Positions 1-6,021 of a stretch of DNA of 10,732 nt are shown here, one piece after another (positions within the stretch are counted from its first letter, which is position 1; every line of letters starts with the position of its first letter). Below the pieces are notes generated by a model. It made no database searches. It had not been told where the DNA came from and saw nothing but the letters and a program-made list of their open reading frames with translations. This stretch comes from CAJYAN01 sp046484825 (GTDB lineage Bacteria; Pseudomonadota; Gammaproteobacteria; UBA6429; Thiohalophilaceae). The translations under genes were made by a program, and so were the position numbers. Location of the stretch: the NCBI GenBank assembly GCA_046484825.1, contig JAWOIE010000037.1, forward strand, positions 1 to 10,732, in the 5' to 3' direction.

Positions 1-1076
1 GTACCGGCGGTGTCGATCTCCTGAAGACCGATATTGGTCTCACGCGCCGCGATTTGATCGAGCACCGCTGTAGGGGTACCCAGCCCCTGCAGCATTTGCA
101 GATAGCCGGCTTTGTCCTCAAGCAGGAAACGGCTCATGCTGCGTGCCTTCTTGTCCGGGCCGACCAGGTAGGTTTCTCCCGAGGCCCCAAGACCAATCTC
201 TTGCCAGTGCTGGTTGCTGGTCATAATGGCGTTGATCTTGCCAATGGGCATCTGGAGAATGAGGACACCGCTGTGCTCGCCATTTTCGTATACCGGTGAG
301 GCAATGAAGGAAGCGGCGCCTTCATAGGATGGGGTAAAAGGGGCGAAGTCGCTAAAGGCGATCTCGTCACGGCCGAGGTTCATGGCCTGGCGATAGACCT
401 GTCCCATGGCGCTGTCCGCATACGCGCCCTTGACCAGGTTGGTGGCAAAGTCGACTTCCTTGTATACCGAGTAAAGAACATTGCCCTCGGTGTCGGCGAG
501 GAAAATGTCGTAGTACTCAAACGCCTCCAGAAACTGGCGTATGGGCGGGTGATACTGCTGATGTATGCGGTGATAGCGGGCCTCATCCGTGGCCGCGTCC
601 AGTTTGTGTTTGTTTCCCAGCGGGTTGGGGTTGGCCTGGATGTAGCGGTATTGCAGCACCACGCCGTTGTCATCGAGTTTATTGAGCAGGCCCATGGCGT
701 CAATGGTTTTGCCGCTATTGAGTCTGGCGTATTCGGGGGCAAACTGCTTTTGATAATAAGTGGCCAGTTCGCTGCGCATTTGATCAATGTCGGCACCCTC
801 GGCCACGAAGTCATACGAGACGACGAATTCGCGCAGGGCATTGATGATCATACGATTGCTCGACAGGGTGATGACCTGATTGCGGATAGTGTCAAAGTAG
901 TCCTCAATCTGCGCCTTCTTGGTCTCGCGAATGGCGACCAGCTGGTTACGCGCGGCACCTTCCAGGGCCTCACTGGCGCTGCTGGTGGCCAGGGACTGAA
1001 TGATCAGGGTGGCGGCGACCAGGGGCACAATGGCCAGGGCGATGGAGACGGCAATCAGCTTCGTTTTGATCTTCAT
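1..1076 (-). CDS. Cache-domain membrane sensor, N-terminal part (chemoreceptor, sensor kinase or cyclase)
   Basis: This reading frame is open from an ATG at 1076 to the left edge (358 codons, no stop), so the gene is cut by the window. It begins MKIKTKLIAVSIALAIVPLV: a short basic stretch, then one transmembrane helix at about residues 7-28. A periplasmic region follows. Residues near 55-85 (KKAQIEDYFDTIRNQ) form the long N-terminal helix usual in double-Cache sensors. Residues near 155-215 carry YIQANPNPLGNK, FEYYDIFLADTEGNVLYSV and KEVDFATNL. Residues near 295-320 carry GASGETYLVGPDKKARSMSRF, close to the GETYLVG...MRSDSRF motif of the family. Such N-termini occur on methyl-accepting chemotaxis proteins, hybrid histidine kinases and adenylate/GGDEF cyclases. 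The output domain lies outside the window, so the signalling type stays open and the ligand is unknown. I saw no clear FliA-type promoter upstream, which would have favoured a chemoreceptor. Confidence 0.85.
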   Translation of the reverse strand, partial: MKIKTKLIAVSIALAIVPLVAATLIIQSLATSSASEALEGAARNQLVAIRETKKAQIEDYFDTIRNQVITLSSNRMIINALREFVVSYDFVAEGADIDQMRSELATYYQKQFAPEYARLNSGKTIDAMGLLNKLDDNGVVLQYRYIQANPNPLGNKHKLDAATDEARYHRIHQQYHPPIRQFLEAFEYYDIFLADTEGNVLYSVYKEVDFATNLVKGAYADSAMGQVYRQAMNLGRDEIAFSDFAPFTPSYEGAASFIASPVYENGEHSGVLILQMPIGKINAIMTSNQHWQEIGLGASGETYLVGPDKKARSMSRFLLEDKAGYLQMLQGLGTPTAVLDQIAARETNIGLQEIDTAG

Positions 1077-1193
1077 TTGGCATCCAGGGGTAGAAAATTA
1101 AGCAGTCCTGACTCCCTTAGCGGACGGATTGCACCATTCTTGAGCAGGACTAAGGGGCAGGGGCTAGTCCACAGCTTCTACGGACTAGGGCCA

Positions 1194-1242
1194 GAATCTG
1201 GGAACGGGAGGCGAGAAGCTAGAGGCTAGAGGCCGGAGACTA
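1194..1242. repeat. Seven-unit imperfect 7-bp tandem repeat (consensus GAGGCTA)
   Basis: On the plus strand the tract reads in exact 7-bp steps: GAATCTG, GGAACGG, GAGGCGA, GAAGCTA, GAGGCTA, GAGGCCG, GAGACTA. The middle units are nearest the consensus and the outer left units are decayed. Three CTAG tetramers arise from the repeat, and two more (1164, 1185) lie just to the left. The last unit ends at 1242, and its final three bases (CTA, 1240-1242) are the TAG stop of the Smr gene on the minus strand. The tract fills the right part of the gap between the Smr gene and the sensor gene, both on the minus strand. Confidence 0.75.
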
Positions 1243-1803
1243 GCGCTGGGCGCGCAGCAGTACATAGATGGCCCCGGTGCCCCCATCGGCCGGGCGGGCA
1301 GAGCAAAAGGCCAGTACTTCATCGCGTTGCCGGAGCCAGTGATTGACCTTGGTCTTGAGTACGGGGAGTTTGTTGGTGGAACCATGGCCCTTGCCGTGAA
1401 TAATGCGTACACAGCGCTTGCCCGCCTGCAGGGCAAGCTGTAAAAACACCGCAGTGGCCTGGCGCGCCTCATCCGAGGTCATGCGGTGCAGATCCAGCTC
1501 CGCCTCAATGGCAAACAGGCCGCGGCGCAGTTTTTTCATCATCGCCGGTTGCACGCCGTTACGGCTAAACAGTAGTTCTTCACCGGTCTCCACCTCGGCC
1601 AGGTCAATGGGGTCGGAGAGCATGTCGAGCAGTACCTGCTGCTCATCCCGCTCACGCTGGCGCGCGCGCGGCGGGGGCCGGGGCTTGTCCAGGCGGATTT
1701 TACCGTCGTCGTCCAGCGGCCGCACGTCGCCCACGGCTTCGCGAAACAGGTCGCGATCCTGTGGGGAAAGGGCGGGTGCACGGGCGGGGGGCTTCTTCTT
1801 CAT
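1240..1803 (-). CDS. Smr-domain protein, SmrA-like (187 aa)
   Basis: Smr (MutS2 C-terminal) domains are nuclease or nucleic-acid-binding modules; stand-alone forms act on RNA or on stalled ribosomes in some bacteria, but this protein's substrate is not shown by the sequence. The domain occupies about residues 100-185. Its three landmarks are all present: LDLH (103-106), HGKGHGS (136-142) and the terminal GGTGAIYVLLR (174-184). The N-terminal half (ALSPQDRDLFREAVGDVRPL) resembles the lead-in of E. coli SmrA (YdaL), as does the overall length. A proline/arginine-rich linker lies at 41-53. I chose the ATG at 1803 (MKKKPPARAP) because the family alignment begins there. The frame continues upstream to ATGs at 1830 and 1950, but that extension (VLYAKLPQGTM...) looks like promoter sequence, not protein. 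The gene is divergent from surE across about 140 bp. Confidence 0.88.
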   Translation of the reverse strand: MKKKPPARAPALSPQDRDLFREAVGDVRPLDDDGKIRLDKPRPPPRARQRERDEQQVLLDMLSDPIDLAEVETGEELLFSRNGVQPAMMKKLRRGLFAIEAELDLHRMTSDEARQATAVFLQLALQAGKRCVRIIHGKGHGSTNKLPVLKTKVNHWLRQRDEVLAFCSARPADGGTGAIYVLLRAQR

Positions 1804-1879
1804 GGCCTTGAGTATAAAACATTTGTCCATGAAACAAAGACTTGCCATAGTGCCTTGGGGGAGTTTCGCGTATAGTACG

Positions 1880-1908
1880 GTGTCGTTACGTGGTGGTAAC
1901 AACGACAC
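1880..1908 (+). promoter_or_regulatory. Stem-loop in the surE leader, next to a possible -10 box
   Basis: GTGTCGTTAC (1880-1889) can fold on GTAAC-AAC-GACAC (1896-1908) around the loop GTGGTG, with the three bases AAC bulged. An alternative is the perfect 8-bp pairing GTGTCGTT/AACGACAC. A TATAGT hexamer at 1871-1876 could be a -10 box. It would start transcription near 1883, close to the foot of the stem, but there is no convincing -35 at the right distance. The structure ends 36 bp before the surE ATG. It could be an mRNA 5'-end hairpin or an operator half-site pair; the sequence does not decide. Confidence 0.35.
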
Positions 1909-1944
1909 ATTAATCTTATCCGCCGGATGTCGTGACAAAGACGA

Positions 1945-2697
1945 ATGCATATTTTACTCAGCAATGATGATGGTTATGAGGCCCGGGGCATTCGCCTGTT
2001 GGCCGCTTCGTTGTATGACCTGGCGCGAATTACCGTGGTGGCCCCGGATCGCGATCGCAGCGGCGCCAGCAACTCCCTGACCCTGGAACAGCCCATTCGC
2101 GCCACAAAAATGGCCGATGGTGTCATTCGGGTGAACGGCACGCCGACCGACTGTGTTCACCTTGCCATTACCGGACTGCTTGATGACGAGCCGGATATGG
2201 TGATTTCCGGCATCAATGCCGGCGCCAACCTCGGTGACGATGTGCTGTATTCCGGTACCGTGGCGGCGGCCATGGAGGGGCGTTTTCTCGGTCTGCCGGC
2301 CATTGCCGTGTCCCTGGGGGGACGGCCGCCGCTGGAGCACTTTGATACGGCTGCCAGGGCGGTGCGTCAGTTAATCGACCGCCTCGCCATACACGAGCTG
2401 CCGGACGCGACCATTCTCAATGTCAATGTGCCCAATATCCCCTGGGAGCAGATCAAGGGGATACAGGCGACGCGCCTGGGCCACCGCCACAAGGCTGAGC
2501 CGGTGATCAGGTCGACCGATCCGCGTGGCCGCGAGATCTACTGGGTGGGGCCGCCTGGGGCGGAGCAGGATGCCGGCCCCGGTACCGACTTTTATGCCGT
2601 GCGCAACGGTTATATTTCGGTGACGCCGCTCCAGGTCGATCTGACCCAGCATGCCATTATCGATAGCCTGGGTGAGTGGCTGGAGGCGGGGCATTGA
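1945..2697 (+). CDS. surE: 5'/3'-nucleotidase SurE (survival protein E)
   Basis: SurE is a cytoplasmic metal-dependent phosphatase that removes phosphate from nucleoside 5'- and 3'-monophosphates and, in some species, short polyphosphate; it is linked to stationary-phase survival. The 250-residue length is normal. The metal site is visible: NDDG at 7-10 (D8, D9), S39 in APDRDRSGASNSLTL, and N91/N95 in SGINAGANLGDDVLYSGTVAAAMEG (88-112). NGTPTDCVHLA (65-74) is the other conserved block. The ATG at 1945 puts the canonical MHILLSNDDG at the extreme N-terminus, so the start is secure. It is the first gene of the surE-pcm-yqaA-like-nlpD-rpoS run. In E. coli the gene upstream is truD; here it is a divergent Smr gene. 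Confidence 0.97.
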   Translation: MHILLSNDDGYEARGIRLLAASLYDLARITVVAPDRDRSGASNSLTLEQPIRATKMADGVIRVNGTPTDCVHLAITGLLDDEPDMVISGINAGANLGDDVLYSGTVAAAMEGRFLGLPAIAVSLGGRPPLEHFDTAARAVRQLIDRLAIHELPDATILNVNVPNIPWEQIKGIQATRLGHRHKAEPVIRSTDPRGREIYWVGPPGAEQDAGPGTDFYAVRNGYISVTPLQVDLTQHAIIDSLGEWLEAGH

Positions 2698-2723
2698 ATA
2701 CCTCGCAGCTGCAGGGGATTGGC

Positions 2724-3353
2724 ATGACCTCGCAACGCACACGCGACCGTCTTATTGAGCGTCTGCGCGGCAAGGGTATCGCCAACGAGCAGGTCCTGCA
2801 GGTGATGCGTACTACACCACGGCATCTGTTTATTGATGAAGCACTCGCTAGTCGCGCCTACGAAGATACCGCCTTGCCTATCGGTCATGGCCAGACCATC
2901 TCGCAGCCTTATATTGTCGCGCGCATGACGGAGATCCTGCTGGCGGGTTTGAACCCGAAGCGGGTGCTGGAAGTCGGCACGGGCTGCGGCTACCAAACCG
3001 CAGTCCTGGCGCCGCTGGTGGAACAGTTATATAGCGTGGACCGCATCGCCCCCCTGCAGACCCAGGCCCGGCAACGCCTGACACAACTGCAGCTACGCAA
3101 TATTGTCTTTCGCATCACGGATGGCCACTGGGGCTGGAGTGACTACGCCCCTTATGATGGTATTCTGGTCACCGCGGCGCCGGACGAGATCCCGGAAGAG
3201 TTGCTTTATCAGCTTGCCGATGGCGGTCGCCTGGTCATTCCCATTGGCCAGGCCGGTCAACAGCGCCTGTTTATGATCCGCCGCGACGGCGAAGACTTTC
3301 ACCACGAGGCCCTGGACTGGGTCAGTTTTGTGCCACTGATACGAGGACGCTAG
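2724..3353 (+). CDS. pcm: Protein-L-isoaspartate O-methyltransferase
   Basis: Pcm uses S-adenosylmethionine to methylate L-isoaspartyl residues in aged proteins, starting their conversion back to aspartate. The 209-residue protein carries the Pcm-specific active-site block GQTISQPYIVARMTE (56-70; the serine at 60 matches the catalytic-region serine of the family), SAM motif I VLEVGTGCGYQ (81-91), TAAPDEIP (150-157) and the C-terminal FVPLIRG. The ATG at 2724 is preceded by AGGGG at good spacing and gives MTSQRTRDRLIERL, the start seen in pseudomonad Pcm proteins. An in-frame ATG at 2676 and a TTG overlapping the surE stop (2694) would add residues with no family support. The gap to surE is 26 bp, so co-transcription is expected. 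Confidence 0.96.
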   Translation: MTSQRTRDRLIERLRGKGIANEQVLQVMRTTPRHLFIDEALASRAYEDTALPIGHGQTISQPYIVARMTEILLAGLNPKRVLEVGTGCGYQTAVLAPLVEQLYSVDRIAPLQTQARQRLTQLQLRNIVFRITDGHWGWSDYAPYDGILVTAAPDEIPEELLYQLADGGRLVIPIGQAGQQRLFMIRRDGEDFHHEALDWVSFVPLIRGR

Positions 3354-3354
3354 T

Positions 3355-3933
3355 TTGCATTTTTTTTCCAAGCTCTACGATCGGGTGATGTCCTGGGCCC
3401 GGCATCCGCATGCCAACCGTTACCTGGCGGGCCTGAGTTTTGCGGAGTCGTCATTTTTCCCCATCCCGCCCGATGTCATGCTGGCCCCCATGTCCCTGGC
3501 CAGACCGGAGCGTGCCTGGCGCTATGCCTTATTGACCACCGTGGCCTCGGTCCTCGGCGGCATCTTCGGCTATCTGATTGGCATGTTTGCCTTTGAATTG
3601 ATCGAACCGTGGTTGCACAAGCTGGGGTACTGGGAGCGCTATACCGCCGCCGTAAGCTGGTTTGAGGTCTGGGGGATCTGGGTCGTCTTTATTGCCGGGT
3701 TTTCACCGGTGCCTTACAAGGTCTTTACCATCACCTCCGGGGTAATGGGCATGGCCTTTTTGCCCTTTGTGCTGGCCTCGCTGGTGGGGCGCGGCGCCCG
3801 CTTTTATCTGGTCGCGGGTCTGATGGTCTGGGGCGGCGCGCGCATGGAAAAGATATTGCGTGATTACATTGATCGCCTGGGTTGGCTGACCGTTCTCGTC
3901 GTCATTGTCGGCTACGTGCTCTGGAAGTTGTGA
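3355..3933 (+). CDS. DedA/YqaA-family inner-membrane protein (VTT/SNARE-associated domain)
   Basis: This is a 192-residue hydrophobic protein of the DedA-like superfamily, related to E. coli YqaA. DedA-family proteins are inner-membrane proteins; several members recycle undecaprenyl phosphate or move phospholipids, but a role for this subgroup is not settled. Visible marks are ESSFFPIPPD (31-40), the re-entrant FSPVPYK (116-122), GRGARF (145-150), and membrane segments at about 57-80, 107-118, 127-143, 150-161 and 177-190. The start is a TTG at 3355, one base after the pcm stop. The next in-frame start (ATG 3388) would remove KLYDRVMSWA, which I recall as shared with homologues. Codons 2-5 include a run of eight T (3360-3367). 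The stop overlaps the nlpD start by 4 bp (GTGA), implying translational coupling. E. coli has no such gene at this locus. Confidence 0.9.
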   Translation: MHFFSKLYDRVMSWARHPHANRYLAGLSFAESSFFPIPPDVMLAPMSLARPERAWRYALLTTVASVLGGIFGYLIGMFAFELIEPWLHKLGYWERYTAAVSWFEVWGIWVVFIAGFSPVPYKVFTITSGVMGMAFLPFVLASLVGRGARFYLVAGLMVWGGARMEKILRDYIDRLGWLTVLVVIVGYVLWKL

Positions 3934-4703
3934 CGCGGCGGCTACAACAACTCGCCTTCCTTCTGGCTAGCGTATTTTTGCTGGAGGCCTGCTCCCACAC
4001 GGGGGTCTACACCAAGGGCTATTATCGTCGTGGCGCCGCCTATAACCCGCCCATGGCATCCCCACAAAAATCAGCCGACTATTATGTGGTGCAAAAAGGC
4101 GACACCTTATATTCCATTGCCTGGCAGCATGGTCAGGACCACCGCGAGGTGGCGGTCTGGAATAACATCAGGCCGCCCTATACCATTTTCCCCCAGCAGC
4201 GCCTTCGACTCATTCCCCCGCCGGCCACGACTTCGCCGCGGCAGGCGACAGTGGTGAGCAAAGCCGCCACCAGCAGCAGTGCCCCCACGAAACCTCAGCC
4301 AAGCGCCGCCGCGGATGCGTCGTGGGCAAAAAAACTCAACTGGACCTGGCCGGCAAAAGGTCAACTGGTTAGCACTTTTGCACGCAATGACCCGGGGCGT
4401 AAAGGAGTGGATATTAGCGGGCGTTTGGGGCAACCTGTGGTTGCTGCCGCTGACGGTATAGTTGTGTATAGTGGCAGTGGCTTGCGTGGTTATGGCAATC
4501 TCTTGATTGTGAAACACAACGAAGAGTTCTTTAGTGCCTACGCGCATAATAAAAATAACCGGGTAAAGGAAAACCAAAAGGTTAAGGCCGGGCAACAAAT
4601 TGCCGATATGGGTAATAGTGGTACGGATAGTGTGAAATTACATTTTGAAATCCGCCGCGATGGTAAGCCGGTTAACCCTTTAAGTTATTTACCGAAACAA
4701 TAG
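3930..4703 (+). CDS. nlpD: NlpD: LysM/degenerate LytM lipoprotein, amidase activator
   Basis: NlpD is an envelope lipoprotein that activates the septal amidase AmiC during cell separation. I start it at GTG 3930, which overlaps the upstream stop as GTGA. This gives a 257-residue precursor with a compact signal peptide (TRRLQQLAFLLASVFLLEA) and a lipobox cysteine at 21; glutamate at -2 is unusual for a lipobox. A start further upstream would bury the signal peptide. A LysM domain spans about 52-96 (YVVQKGDTLYSIA...). A T/S/P/A-rich linker follows (97-130), then an M23/LytM domain at 137-255. Two of the four zinc ligands of active LytM are lost: the H of HxxxD is R157 (RKGVD) and the first H of HxH is K236 (KLHFE). 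D161, H206 and H238 remain. The same losses occur in E. coli NlpD, so this is an activator and not a hydrolase. The last 200 bases are markedly AT-rich. Confidence 0.95.
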   Translation: MTRRLQQLAFLLASVFLLEACSHTGVYTKGYYRRGAAYNPPMASPQKSADYYVVQKGDTLYSIAWQHGQDHREVAVWNNIRPPYTIFPQQRLRLIPPPATTSPRQATVVSKAATSSSAPTKPQPSAAADASWAKKLNWTWPAKGQLVSTFARNDPGRKGVDISGRLGQPVVAAADGIVVYSGSGLRGYGNLLIVKHNEEFFSAYAHNKNNRVKENQKVKAGQQIADMGNSGTDSVKLHFEIRRDGKPVNPLSYLPKQ

Positions 4704-4725
4704 AACGTGCAGGTAGGTCGAGAGG

Positions 4726-5745
4726 ATGGAACGACGTAGCTCGATGCAGAACAAAGATAGCGAAAAAAAACACGCCGAAGTTGAGAACGAACCGGATGAT
4801 GTCATCGAAGATGAAGACACCCTTCTGCTGGAGGCGGAGGTGGATGATTCGGACGATGATGATGCTGCCGATGATGAGAAGATCAGCTTTACGCCAGGAG
4901 AGGTGTCCGATGGCCAGATGGACGCCACCCGCCTGTACCTGAGCGAGATTGGTTTTTCCTCGTTACTGACGGCGGAAGAAGAAGTCTTTTATTCCCGCAA
5001 GGCCCTCAAGGGTGATATGGATGCCCGCGCCAAGATGATCGAGTGCAATTTGCGCCTCGTCGTCAAGATCGCCCGGCGCTATCTCAATCGAGGGCTGGCC
5101 CTGCTGGATCTCATCGAGGAGGGCAACCTGGGTCTGATCCGTGCGGTGGAAAAATTTGACCCGGAGCGTGGTTTTCGTTTTTCCACGTACGCGACCTGGT
5201 GGATTCGCCAGACCATCGAACGTGCCATCATGAACCAGACCCGCACCATTCGCTTGCCCATCCATGTGGTCAAAGAAATTAATATTTACCTGCGCGCCGC
5301 CCGGCATCTGTCGCAGACCCTGGACCATGAACCCAGCCCGGAAGAAATTGCCGAAATGCTCGATCGGCCGATTAGCGATGTGAAAAAAATGCTCGGACTC
5401 AATGAGCGCATTGCCTCGGTGGATGTACCCCTCGGCCAGGATACGGATAATTCCCTGCTCGATGCCATCCCTGACGAGAGTAATACCGATCCGGTGATCA
5501 TCCTGCAGGATGACGACGTCAAGGCCAACCTGGAACAGTGGCTGTTACAGTTGTCGGACAAGCAGCGCGAAGTCGTGGCGCGGCGCTTTGGTCTGAATGG
5601 TTATGATGTCTCCACTCTGGAGGAAGTGGGCGCCAGCATTGGCGTCACCCGTGAACGGGTACGGCAGATCCAGATCGAGGCGTTGCGTAAACTGCGGGAA
5701 ATCCTCGAACATGAAGGTTATTCCTGCGATGCTTTGTTTAAGTAA
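4726..5745 (+). CDS. rpoS: RNA polymerase sigma factor RpoS (sigma38, general stress)
   Basis: RpoS directs RNA polymerase to stationary-phase and stress promoters. The 339-residue protein has the full group-2 sigma70 layout. Region 1.2 is at about 65-97 (DATRLYLSEIGFSSLLTAEEEVFYSRKALKGD). Region 2 is at 101-180, with NLRLVVKIARRYLNRGL and the -10 recognition helix RFSTYATWWIRQTIERAIMNQTRTIRLP. Region 3 is at about 181-260. Region 4 is at 275-328 with helix-turn-helix TLEEVGASIGVTRERVRQIQ. The DVPLGQDTDNSLLD stretch (233-246) separates it from RpoD. K183-E184 (VVKEINIYLR) match E. coli K173-E174, the contact for RssB-directed ClpXP proteolysis, so regulated degradation is plausible. The ATG at 4726 has AGGTAGG 8 bp upstream; an ATG at 4744 is less well placed. 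The N-terminus (20-52) is a run of acidic residues. It lies 22 bp after nlpD. Confidence 0.98.
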   Translation: MERRSSMQNKDSEKKHAEVENEPDDVIEDEDTLLLEAEVDDSDDDDAADDEKISFTPGEVSDGQMDATRLYLSEIGFSSLLTAEEEVFYSRKALKGDMDARAKMIECNLRLVVKIARRYLNRGLALLDLIEEGNLGLIRAVEKFDPERGFRFSTYATWWIRQTIERAIMNQTRTIRLPIHVVKEINIYLRAARHLSQTLDHEPSPEEIAEMLDRPISDVKKMLGLNERIASVDVPLGQDTDNSLLDAIPDESNTDPVIILQDDDVKANLEQWLLQLSDKQREVVARRFGLNGYDVSTLEEVGASIGVTRERVRQIQIEALRKLREILEHEGYSCDALFK

Positions 5746-5752
5746 AATCAAA

Positions 5753-5854
5753 TCAACGCAAAGTCGCTAAGGCGCAGAGAACGCAAAGTAAAAATTTCAA
5801 CGCTGCTTTTTATTATCACGCTTTTCCTCTGCGCACTTTGCGCCTTGGCGTTGA
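5753..5854. repeat. Palindromic GCAAAG-type intergenic repeat, copy 1 (102 bp)
   Basis: The two arms are imperfect inverted repeats of about 27 bp around an AT-rich centre. The outermost TCAACGC (5753-5759) pairs exactly with GCGTTGA (5848-5854), and GCGCAGAG (5772-5779) pairs exactly with CTCTGCGC (5827-5834). Between them the left arm reads AAAGTCGCTAAG and the right arm, reversed, reads CAAGGCGCAAAGT. Short CGCAAAG motifs recur along the arms. It starts 8 bp after the rpoS stop. A relative of nearly the same length lies at 10363-10463. It may terminate or stabilise rpoS mRNA, but there is no T-tract of the kind that marks a standard intrinsic terminator. Confidence 0.75.
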
Positions 5855-5867
5855 AATCTGTACTTAG

Positions 5868-6021
5868 GGAAACTCTGCAAAAGTCCCTCCCTGGACTTTT
5901 GCAGAGTCGGAAAGCGCGGCTCATGTCCGCGCTTTCCTCACGCGCTTCAATCACTTGCGTGATTGGCGCGGCGGGGCGTCCTGCCCCGCACGGAAGCTCT
6001 GCATACTTATGCAGAACTTCC
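5868..6021. mobile_element. MITE-like element, IS5-type ends, five consecutive hairpins (154 bp)
   Basis: The ends are inverted repeats: GGAAACTCTGCAAAAGT on the left against GGAAGTTCTGCATAAGT read inward from the right (14 of 17 identical). The element is flanked by a direct duplication TTAG at 5864-5867 and 6022-6025, fitting the YTAR target duplication of the IS5 group. Inside there is no credible gene. Instead there are five hairpins with almost no spacing: 5872-5907 (15 bp perfect stem, 6-nt loop), 5909-5937 (11 bp perfect), 5941-5970 (12 bp with a 2-nt bulge, loop TTGC), 5971-5989 (7 bp perfect, GCGGGGC/GCCCCGC) and 5992-6021 (12 bp, one mismatch). The end hairpins contain the terminal repeats. 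The right duplication contains the stop codon of the facing gene, so insertion left that protein unchanged. It would need an IS5-like transposase from elsewhere to move. Confidence 0.8.

Noticed and set aside
1104..1156. Inverted words AGTCCTG/CAGGACT and CCCTTAG/CTAAGGG between Smr and the sensor gene
   Set aside because: The two pairings cross each other and compete, the stems are only 7 bp, and there is no T-tract; not convincing as a terminator or operator.
1804..1950. 49-residue N-terminal extension of the Smr protein
   Set aside because: The extension runs through the divergent promoter region and does not resemble the family; MKKKPPARAP at 1803 fits the expected start.
1403..2080. 225-codon plus-strand frame overlapping Smr and the start of surE
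   Set aside because: S/R-rich shadow of the Smr gene, and it conflicts with the secure surE N-terminus.
3882..3929. 16-residue N-terminal extension of NlpD from ATG 3882
   Set aside because: It would place an arginine-rich stretch ahead of the lipoprotein signal peptide; GTG 3930 gives a proper signal sequence and a GTGA overlap.
3930..4703. NlpD as an active M23 endopeptidase
   Set aside because: The first histidine of HxxxD and the first of HxH are replaced by R157 and K236, as in non-catalytic NlpD activators.
5868..6021. Hairpin cluster as a CRISPR array, integron attC site, tRNA or structured ncRNA gene
   Set aside because: There are no repeated units or spacers, no integrase-type core sites, and no tRNA arms. 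Inverted ends plus TTAG duplications explain it better as a transposable element.
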